From JAFLCM01 sp046154665 (GTDB lineage: Bacteria; Planctomycetota; Phycisphaerae; Phycisphaerales; UBA1924), in contig JBJXFG010000083.1 in NCBI GenBank assembly GCA_046154665.1, forward strand, positions 1 through 18,024: a stretch of DNA of 18,024 nt, given 5' to 3'. The notes under the pieces were generated by a model, which did not search any database, was not told where the DNA came from, and saw only the letters and a list, made by a program, of their open reading frames with translations. This document shows, one piece after another, positions 1 to 5,989 of this stretch (the stretch's first letter is position 1; each line of letters opens with the position of its first letter). The position numbers and the translations under genes are program-made.

Positions 1-69
1 CTCTACCTCGGCAAAACCCTCGCCAGGTCCGTCCCCAACAGCCTCATCACCCCACACGCTATCCTCTAG
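1..69 (+). CDS. C-terminal end of an unidentified protein (partial)
   Basis: The first reading frame is open from base 1 to a TAG at 67-69 and encodes 22 residues ending in TPHAIL. Nearly all codons end in C or G, which matches the coding genes of this window and argues for a real gene running in from the left. The fragment is too short to assign a family. Two palindromic repeats begin 6 bases after the stop, so this may be the end of a transposase gene just inside an insertion-sequence border; that is inference only. Confidence 0.4.
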   Translation, partial: LYLGKTLARSVPNSLITPHAIL

Positions 70-74
70 AAACT

Positions 75-117
75 GTCAGGGATCTCCCTTCAACATCCGT
101 CAGGGATGTCCCTTCAA
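75..117. repeat. Two direct copies of a 19-base palindrome-containing repeat
   Basis: GTCAGGGATCTCCCTTCAA at 75-93 is repeated at 99-117 with one change (C to G at the tenth base), a period of 24 bases. Each copy contains AGGGA-NN-TCCCT, a 5-bp inverted repeat. The pair lies directly after the stop of the partial gene. It could be an insertion-sequence end or a protein-binding site pair; nothing here decides between them. Confidence 0.6.
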
Positions 118-468
118 TGAACAGTCCTCTTGGCCATGCCACCCATCGCAAGGTCATTTCGTTGGCCCGGCCACCCGCCGTGGCACACCATGACCGTCGC
201 ATCCGCACCGTGCCACGACTTTGGTGTCCTCACCAAAGTCGTGCTCTTGTACGCGTACTTGTTCACACCCCCAACCGGAGCACGACTTTCCGTCAAAGCC
301 CGGAAAGTCGTGGCACAGTCGTAGCACCTGGCAACCTCCCGAAGACGGCCCATCGTGGCACGGGTCACGACTGTTGGGGCATCTGGCCGGCGTATCATGC
401 GGCTTCCAAATGGCGTTCTTGGAATGCCAGCCGGATCCATCTAACTGCTGTTCAATAGGAGAAGAAGA
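118..468. other. Gene-free spacer with a compound palindrome
   Basis: No reading frame here shows the codon bias of the real genes. The stretch holds the compound palindrome at 212-316, one further ACGACT (367-372) forming an 8-bp inverted repeat with 315-322, and the Shine-Dalgarno site AGGAG at 457-461 of the lipoprotein gene. No promoter is convincing by eye. Confidence 0.6.
212..316. repeat. Compound palindrome: two hairpins sharing CACGACTTT arms
   Basis: Hairpin 1 pairs CACGACTTTGGTG (214-226) with CACCAAAGTCGTG (231-243), a perfect 13-bp stem with a TCCT loop. Hairpin 2 pairs CACGACTTTCCG (281-292) with CGGAAAGTCGTG (301-312), a perfect 12-bp stem with an 8-base loop. The outermost arms also pair with each other (GTGCCACGACTTT at the left, AAAGTCGTGGCAC at the right), and so do the inner ones (AAAGTCGTGCTC with GAGCACGACTTT), so the unit can fold as two hairpins or as one long nested structure. 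Confidence 0.85.
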
Positions 469-942
469 ATGATCCGAGCCTATGCAATCGCAGTTCTCGC
501 TGTCATCTGCGCCTTCACCGGGTGCAAGCCTTCTTGTCAGGACGCAGCCTCTGACGATGTCCGTTTGCCGACGCTCCGTGAACAGCCTGGTGTTACGCCC
601 AACACCCCTCCAGGGATACGAGTCGGCTATCTCGCGAATCACGCCATGCAGCATCCCTCCAATTACGCGAGAGAAGATTACCTCGATCTCTATGACGAAA
701 TGGGGAACCGGGTAAACCAGATTGTCATCGTTTTTCGGGAAGGCGTTGCTCCACCCCAAGATCGAACGAAACCGATTGAAGTCAAAGGTCACGTCGGACG
801 CATTGAGCTTGGTGGCCCCGAGGGCACGAAGCATGAGTATGCCAATGATGTTGTCTTCGTCGAGTCGTGGCGAGTGCTTGACCCGAAAGATATTCCCAGA
901 AAGCAAAAGGATATCGAACCAGAGCCTGATGGCGGCGGGTGA
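469..942 (+). CDS. Small predicted lipoprotein, function unknown
   Basis: The 157-residue product starts with a short basic segment (MIRAY), a hydrophobic stretch (AIAVLAVICAF) and the lipobox FTGC with Cys19, so it should be a lipid-anchored envelope protein. The start is supported by AGGAG at 457-461, 7 bases before the ATG. The mature part has a Pro/Thr-rich linker, then an alternating beta-like region around residues 85-135 (QIVIVFREG, IEVKGHVGRIEL, NDVVFVESWRVL) that might be a small beta-barrel, and an acidic Glu/Pro/Gly tail. I do not recognise a family. Third-position GC is visibly lower than in the downstream genes, and the gene sits beside repeats, which suggests acquisition or relaxed selection. 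It converges on gnd. Confidence 0.75.
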   Translation: MIRAYAIAVLAVICAFTGCKPSCQDAASDDVRLPTLREQPGVTPNTPPGIRVGYLANHAMQHPSNYAREDYLDLYDEMGNRVNQIVIVFREGVAPPQDRTKPIEVKGHVGRIELGGPEGTKHEYANDVVFVESWRVLDPKDIPRKQKDIEPEPDGGG

Positions 943-956
943 CTTCGTGCCGGATG

Positions 957-982
957 GCATGCTTCCGCTTTGGGAAGCATGC
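957..982. terminator. 10-bp hairpin between convergent genes
   Basis: GCATGCTTCC (957-966) pairs perfectly with GGAAGCATGC (973-982) around a 6-base loop, 15 bases after the lipoprotein gene stop. There is no T-run on either side, so intrinsic termination is uncertain; position between converging genes is the main argument. Confidence 0.4.
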
Positions 983-1017
983 TGCAGGTTGGATCGACGA
1001 TTCGGGTGCTTGGTGAG

Positions 1018-1054
1018 TGGGTGTACGCTTCTCAGTGCAGAAGCACGCCACCCA
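1018..1054. terminator. Interrupted hairpin just past the gnd stop codon
   Basis: TGGGTG (1018-1023) pairs with CACCCA (1049-1054) and GCTTCT (1027-1032) with AGAAGC (1039-1044), separated by a small internal loop. The structure begins 5 bases beyond the end of gnd on the minus strand. It lacks a T-run, so it may act as a transcript-end stabiliser rather than an intrinsic terminator. Confidence 0.35.
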
Positions 1055-1058
1055 ATCC

Positions 1059-2618
1059 TCACCTCTCCTCCTGCGGCCGCCCCTTCGCCGGCCAATCCAG
1101 GTGGAAGAACTTCCCGCGAGGCTGGTCCACCCGCTCATACGTGTGCGCCCCGAAGAAGTCCCGCTGAGCCTGCAACAGGTTCGCCGGCAGCCTCTCGGAA
1201 CGGTACGAATCGAAGTAGCACAGCGCGCTCCCCAAGGTCGGCATCGGCACGCCAGCCAAACTCCCCGCGGCGATCACCCTCCGCCACGCGTCCGAACTCT
1301 TCTCCACCGTCCCGGCGAAGTACGGGTCCAGCAGCAGGTTCGCCAGTTTCGGGTTCTTGTCGTACGCCTCCTTGATCTTCTGGAGGAACCCGGCGCGGAT
1401 GATGCAGCCGCCGCGCCAGATCATGGCGATCTCGCCGAACTTCAGGTCCCACTTGAACTCCTTGCCCGCCGCGGCCATCAATTGGAACCCCTGGGCGTAC
1501 GAGCAGATCTTCGAGCAGTACAGCGCCCGCCCCACGGCGTCCACAAACTCCTGCTTGCTCTTGAACAGTTTCCCCGCCGTGGCATCAAAACCGCTGGCGG
1601 CAGGCCCTTTGAGAATCTTCGAAGCGGCGACGCGCTCTTCCTTGATCGCGCTGATGAACCGCGCAAACACGGCTTCAGCAACAGTGGGGGCCGGCACGCC
1701 CATGTCCAGCGCCCCAACGCTCGTCCACTTCCCGGTGCCCTTCTGCCCCGCGGCGTCCACCACGATGTCGACAAACGGCTTGCCCGTCACCGGGTCTTTC
1801 TGCTGCAGCACATCGGCGGTGATCTCGATCAGGAACGAGTCAAGGTCGCCTTTATTCCACTCTTTGAAAACGTCCGAACACTCACTCGGCGACATCCCCG
1901 CCACCTGGTTCATCAGCGCGTACGCCTCGCAGATCATCTGCATGTCGCCGTACTCGATGCCGTTGTGCACCATCTTGACGTAGTGCCCGGCCCCGTCGGA
2001 GCCGATAAACGTCGTGCAAGGAACGCCGCCCTTCACGGGCTTGCCGGCGGCCGCGCCGGGGATGGGCTTGCCCGTATTCGCGTCCACCTTCGCGGCGATC
2101 GCTTCCCAGATGGGCTTCAAAGTCGCCCAAGCCTCCGGCTTCCCGGCGGGCATCAGGCTCGGCCCAAACCGCGCCCCTTCCTCACCACCCGAAACCCCCG
2201 ACCCCACAAACAGCAGCCCCTTCTCATTCAGCGCCTTCTCGCGCCGCTGCGTGTCGGTGTACAGCGCGTTGCCGCCGTCGATGATCACGTCGCCCTTTTC
2301 CAGCAGCGGCACCAGTTTGTTGATGGTCGCGTCGGTGGGCTCGCCCGCTTTCACCAGCAGAATCACCTTTCGGGGTTTCTTGATGGCGTCGACAAACTTC
2401 TTCAACCGAACGCCCTCGTCGTCGGGCTCAGTAAACCCGATGAGCGCGCCGCCAGGCCCCAGGACATTCGGCGGGTTCTCGGCGAGGAACGGGCCGACTT
2501 TCGAGGCCGATCGGTTGTGGACCGCCACCTTGAAGCCGTGGTCGGCCATGTTGAGGATGAGGTTCTTGCCCATCACTTCGAGGCCGACGAGTCCGATGTC
2601 TGCGGAAGCGGTTGTCAT
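1059..2618 (-). CDS. gnd: 6-phosphogluconate dehydrogenase, decarboxylating
   Basis: This cytosolic enzyme of the oxidative pentose phosphate pathway converts 6-phosphogluconate to ribulose 5-phosphate and CO2 with reduction of NADP+ (or NAD+). The N-terminal Rossmann fold is clear (IGLVGLEVMGKNLILNM, residues 8-24), followed by the family signatures VIIDGGNALYTDT (111-123), GVSGGEEGARFGPSLMPAG (141-159) and KMVHNGIEYGDMQ (205-217), which carries the catalytic Lys205 and the substrate-binding His208-Asn209. The all-helical C-terminal domain shows MIWRGGCIIRAGFLQKI and the closing QRDFFGAHTYERVD. The start is chosen because AAGAAGGA lies upstream at normal spacing and the Rossmann fold follows at once; the frame stays open further upstream but without family sequence. 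At 519 residues it is longer than the usual roughly 470, through small insertions near residues 50-70 and 180-195. Single gene, divergent from the DUF1800 gene. Confidence 0.97.
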   Translation of the reverse strand: MTTASADIGLVGLEVMGKNLILNMADHGFKVAVHNRSASKVGPFLAENPPNVLGPGGALIGFTEPDDEGVRLKKFVDAIKKPRKVILLVKAGEPTDATINKLVPLLEKGDVIIDGGNALYTDTQRREKALNEKGLLFVGSGVSGGEEGARFGPSLMPAGKPEAWATLKPIWEAIAAKVDANTGKPIPGAAAGKPVKGGVPCTTFIGSDGAGHYVKMVHNGIEYGDMQMICEAYALMNQVAGMSPSECSDVFKEWNKGDLDSFLIEITADVLQQKDPVTGKPFVDIVVDAAGQKGTGKWTSVGALDMGVPAPTVAEAVFARFISAIKEERVAASKILKGPAASGFDATAGKLFKSKQEFVDAVGRALYCSKICSYAQGFQLMAAAGKEFKWDLKFGEIAMIWRGGCIIRAGFLQKIKEAYDKNPKLANLLLDPYFAGTVEKSSDAWRRVIAAGSLAGVPMPTLGSALCYFDSYRSERLPANLLQAQRDFFGAHTYERVDQPRGKFFHLDWPAKGRPQEER

Positions 2619-2816
2619 GGTGGCGTCCTTCTTGGGGGTCGGGCAGGGGAGCTTTAAAGACAGCGAGTGGTTCGGTGGAGGTTGGGGGACATTGTGCCCC
2701 GGCGCGGGGCGGGGGGCAAATGACCCGCGGCGTGCTCGAATGGCAACAAGGTCCGTCAGGGCCGGGCGGCGTTTGATGCCCGAAATCTCGGTGAAGTGGC
2801 GTTGGCCAACTTGAAG

Positions 2817-2836
2817 AGTCGGCTCGGAGAGCCGAC
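2817..2836. repeat. REP-like palindrome, copy 1
   Basis: AGTCGGCTCGGAGAGCCGAC: GTCGGCTC pairs perfectly with GAGCCGAC around a GGA loop. The same 20 bases, also followed by one variable base and TACC, occur at 14757-14776. This copy lies in the 289-base spacer between divergent gnd and the DUF1800 gene, where no coding sequence was found. Confidence 0.8.
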
Positions 2837-2907
2837 GTACCCCCGGGCAGCAATGAGGGATCGGGCCGTGCGTTGGGCTCGTACGCTTTCTGGGAGGTTC
2901 CCGCGCG

Positions 2908-4485
2908 ATGGCCGATCGCATTCCAACCGCCTCGCTCAACCCCGTGCCCAAAGCCGCTTGGTCGTACGACCACGCGCGCCACCTGCTCCTCCGGGCGGGC
3001 TTCGGCGGCACGCCGCAGCAAGTACGACTGCTCGCGCAGTGGGGGCCCGAGAAGAGCGTCGATCATCTGCTCAACTTCGAGCAAGCCTCGGCGTATCCGA
3101 CGCCGTCGGTCAAGACCGAAGACCAGGACAAAGACGCCGACAAAGTCGGAGTCGCAGGCGGATTCCGCTGGGACATCATGCGTCCCCCAACCGCCGCCGA
3201 GCGCGCCGAGATCGCGCGGGCCCGCCGCAACCAGGATGAGGACGTCCTCGCCACCGTCCGCCTCGAGCGCCAGCGCCGCGAGCGCGAAGACCGCGACCAG
3301 GTCCGCACCATGCAGAAGTGGTGGCTCAAGCGGATGATCGAGTCGCCGCGCCCGCTCGAAGAGAAGATGACGCTCTTCTGGCACGGCCACTTCGCCACCA
3401 GCTACCGCACCATCGAAAACTCGTGGCACCAGTTCGTCCAGAACGACCTGTTCCGCCGCAACGCCGTGGGCAGTTTCCGCACGCTGCTCCGCGCCATCGT
3501 CCGCGACCCGGCGATGCTGAAATACCTCGACAACGACGAATCACGCAAGGAGCAGCCCAACGAGAACCTCGCCCGCGAACTCATGGAACTCTTCGCTCTG
3601 GGCGTCGGTGCCTACACCGAAGCCGACATCAAGCAGGGCGCCCGCAGCCTCACCGGCTACTCCTTCGAGTTCAACGACTTCGCCTTCCGGCGCGAACGCC
3701 ACGACACCGGCAGCAAGACCATCCTCGGACGCCAGGGCGTGTTCGACGGCGACGACTTCGCCGACATCCTCCTCGCCCAGCCAGCCTGCCCGCGCTTCAT
3801 CACCGGCAAGCTCTACCGCTTCCTCGTGAACCCGATGGAAGGCGACGCCGCGCCAGGTACGAAAGCGGGAGCGGTCTGCACACAGGTCATCGCGCAACTC
3901 GCGTCGATGCTCGCGTCGGCGAACTACGAACTCAAGCCGATGCTCCGGACCCTGCTGCTCAGCCAGCACTTCTATTCGCCCGCGAACATGAACGCGCACG
4001 TCAAGAGCCCCGTCGAACTCGTCGTGGGCCTGGTGCGCTCGCTGCACACGCCGGTGCGCGACCTGGGCATCCTCAACGACGCCCTCGACCTGATGGGCCA
4101 GAACCTGTTTTTTCCGCCGAATGTCGCCGGCTGGGCCGGCGGCCGCTCGTGGATCAACACCTCCACACTCTTCGTCCGCCACAACGTCGCCAACTTCCTC
4201 ATCAACGGCAAAATGCCCAAGGGCTACGACCCGCTCGCGGCGGTCGATCCCTACGACCCACTCGCCCTCCTCGCCGACGTCGAGACCGCGACGCCGGGAA
4301 AAGCACGCGAGCCCCAGACCGTCGCACGCTATCTCATGCGCTTCATGCTCGGCGTCGATCCCAGCACCCAGCAGCTCAACCAGGTCACCACATATCTCAA
4401 GAGCACCGACGGCGGCGTCAGCTCCGAGTCCCTCCGGCACACCCTGGCCCTGATCGCCACGATGCCGGGGTATCAGGTGTGTTGA
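2908..4485 (+). CDS. DUF1800 family protein
   Basis: The 525-residue product matches the DUF1800 family, a large uncharacterised group abundant in Planctomycetota and usually encoded next to a DUF1501 gene, as here. Visible family features are the N-terminal ARHLLLRAGFGGTPQQV (around residues 23-39), the segment WWLKRMIESPRPLEEKMTLF and WHGHFATS near residue 150, NENLARELMELFALG, GARSLTGY, and the C-terminal LMGQNLFFPPNVAGWAGG followed by SWINTSTL. GGGAGG upstream of the ATG supports the start. No signal peptide is evident, unlike its Tat-bearing neighbour, so export may depend on the partner or not occur. The central region (about residues 75-130) is highly charged and helical. The DUF1501 gene starts 132 bases downstream, so the two could be co-transcribed. 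Biochemical function is unknown. Confidence 0.92.
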   Translation: MADRIPTASLNPVPKAAWSYDHARHLLLRAGFGGTPQQVRLLAQWGPEKSVDHLLNFEQASAYPTPSVKTEDQDKDADKVGVAGGFRWDIMRPPTAAERAEIARARRNQDEDVLATVRLERQRREREDRDQVRTMQKWWLKRMIESPRPLEEKMTLFWHGHFATSYRTIENSWHQFVQNDLFRRNAVGSFRTLLRAIVRDPAMLKYLDNDESRKEQPNENLARELMELFALGVGAYTEADIKQGARSLTGYSFEFNDFAFRRERHDTGSKTILGRQGVFDGDDFADILLAQPACPRFITGKLYRFLVNPMEGDAAPGTKAGAVCTQVIAQLASMLASANYELKPMLRTLLLSQHFYSPANMNAHVKSPVELVVGLVRSLHTPVRDLGILNDALDLMGQNLFFPPNVAGWAGGRSWINTSTLFVRHNVANFLINGKMPKGYDPLAAVDPYDPLALLADVETATPGKAREPQTVARYLMRFMLGVDPSTQQLNQVTTYLKSTDGGVSSESLRHTLALIATMPGYQVC

Positions 4486-4492
4486 ACGGGGA

Positions 4493-4516
4493 AGGCACGA
4501 AGGCACGGAGGCACGA
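4493..4516. repeat. Tandem 8-base repeat, 3 copies
   Basis: Three consecutive units AGGCACG(A/G) follow the DUF1800 stop codon by a few bases (4493-4500, 4501-4508, 4509-4516). It is the first of two octamer arrays in the same spacer. Confidence 0.8.
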
Positions 4517-4543
4517 AGAAAGACCGCCCCCGTGCGCCGCACT

Positions 4544-4607
4544 TGACCACTCGACCACTTGACCACTCGACCACTCGACCACTTCGCCACTCCGCCACTC
4601 GACCACT
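4544..4607. repeat. Tandem 8-base repeat, 8 copies
   Basis: Eight consecutive octamers of consensus (C/T)GACCACT fill 4544-4607; units six and seven are diverged (TCGCCACT, CCGCCACT). The array ends 10 bases before the DUF1501 start codon, in the place where a Shine-Dalgarno site would be expected. Confidence 0.9.
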
Positions 4608-4617
4608 CCCTCCCCCA

Positions 4618-5949
4618 ATGAACACCCCCTACTCACGCCGAGCATTCCTCACCCGCGGCATCACCCTCGCCTCCGCCGCGTGGACCGTCCCGGCGTTCAT
4701 CGATCTCTCCGCCCGAGCCCTCGCCGCCCAGGTCACGCCCGGCCACACCTCAAACCCCGGCGCCGCCGACGACCGCATCCTCGTCGTCATCCAACTCGCC
4801 GGCGGCAACGACGGCCTCAACACCGTCGTCCCATTCGCCGAACCCGCTTACTACAAATCACGACCCGCCATCGCCGTTCCACAAGACCAGGTCCTCCGCC
4901 TCTCGGGCAGCGACGGCGTCGGCCTCCACCCCAAACTCAACGCCCTCCGCGAACTCTACGACGAAGGACAACTCTCGATCATCCAGGGCGTCGGCTACCC
5001 CAACCCCAACCGCTCGCACTTCAAGAGCATGGACATCTGGCACACCGCCGACCTCTCCGGCACCGGCGAGGGCTGGCTCGGCCGCTACTTCGACAACCAG
5101 TGCTGCGGCACCGCCGCCGACGCAGCGAAAGCAGCCCAGGACCTCAACGGCGACGCCGGCATCGCGCTGGGCCGCACCGCCCCGCTCGCCATGGAAGGAC
5201 GCCGGTTCAAACCCATCGCCTTCGAAACCCCAGACCTCTTCCGCTGGACCGGCGAAGACATCGACGACGAAAAACTCCACGAGGCCTACCGCGCCCTCTC
5301 GGGCGTAGCCAGCCGCGCCAACACCGCCCCCGCAAACACCCCAACACACGAACCCGACACCGCCGCCAGTTTCCTCACCCGCACAAGCCTCGACGCCCAG
5401 GTCGCCAGCGACCGCATCCGCCGCGCCGTCGAACGCAAGCCCGAAACCGAATACCCCCGCACCCCGCTGGCCCGCCAGTTGATGATGGTCGCCAGCATGA
5501 TCGCCGCCGAACTCCCCACCCGCGTCTATTATGTGTCCTTAGGAGGCTTCGACACCCACGCCGGCCAGGGCGGCGTCAACGGCACCCAGGCCAACCTGCT
5601 CGAAACCTTCGCACAAGCCCTCAAGGCCTTCTACGCCGACTTAAGAAAACAGGAGAACGACGCCAGAGTCCTGACCATGACCTTCTCCGAGTTCGGACGC
5701 CGAGTCGGCCAAAACGCCAGCGCCGGCACCGACCACGGCACCGCCGCCCCCATGTTCCTCGCCGGCCCAATGGTCCGCCCAGGCGTCCTCGGCAACCACC
5801 CCAGCCTCACCGACCTCGACAACGGCGACCTCAAGTTCACCGCCGATTTCCGCAGCGTCTACGCGGGAATCCTGCAGCAGTGGCTCCGCGCCGACCCCGA
5901 AAAAGTCCTCGAAGGCCGCTTCGCCGCGGCGAAGGTGGTGAAGGGGTAG
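4618..5949 (+). CDS. DUF1501 family protein with Tat signal
   Basis: The 443-residue product begins with a twin-arginine signal: SRRAFLTRG at residues 6-14, a hydrophobic stretch, and a probable cleavage site in ALAAQ near residue 37, so it should be exported folded. The mature part carries DUF1501 hallmarks: VIQLAGGNDGLNTVVP, AYYKSRPAIAVP, NRSHFKSMDIWHTAD, YYVSLGGFDTHAGQ, and near the C-terminus TMTFSEFGRRVGQN followed by GTDHGTAAPMFLAG. The family is distantly related to the alkaline phosphatase/sulfatase fold, and Asp/His residues in FDTH and TDHGT could bind metal; that role is inference. The ATG at 4618 is chosen because it places the Tat motif at the N-terminus, yet no Shine-Dalgarno site precedes it. 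An in-frame TTG at 4543 would read through the octamer array and add 25 low-complexity residues. Its partner is the DUF1800 gene just upstream. Confidence 0.93.
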   Translation: MNTPYSRRAFLTRGITLASAAWTVPAFIDLSARALAAQVTPGHTSNPGAADDRILVVIQLAGGNDGLNTVVPFAEPAYYKSRPAIAVPQDQVLRLSGSDGVGLHPKLNALRELYDEGQLSIIQGVGYPNPNRSHFKSMDIWHTADLSGTGEGWLGRYFDNQCCGTAADAAKAAQDLNGDAGIALGRTAPLAMEGRRFKPIAFETPDLFRWTGEDIDDEKLHEAYRALSGVASRANTAPANTPTHEPDTAASFLTRTSLDAQVASDRIRRAVERKPETEYPRTPLARQLMMVASMIAAELPTRVYYVSLGGFDTHAGQGGVNGTQANLLETFAQALKAFYADLRKQENDARVLTMTFSEFGRRVGQNASAGTDHGTAAPMFLAGPMVRPGVLGNHPSLTDLDNGDLKFTADFRSVYAGILQQWLRADPEKVLEGRFAAAKVVKG

Positions 5950-5989
5950 TCGGGGTTCTGGTGCCCTGGTTGAAAGAGGGCTCGGCGCG

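Noticed and set aside
1017..2657. Long plus-strand frame opposite gnd, and similar ones at 3541-4590 (minus), 4680-6125 (plus) and 12173-13645 (minus)
   Set aside because: Each mirrors a confidently identified gene in another frame and is Arg/His/Pro-rich without family resemblance.
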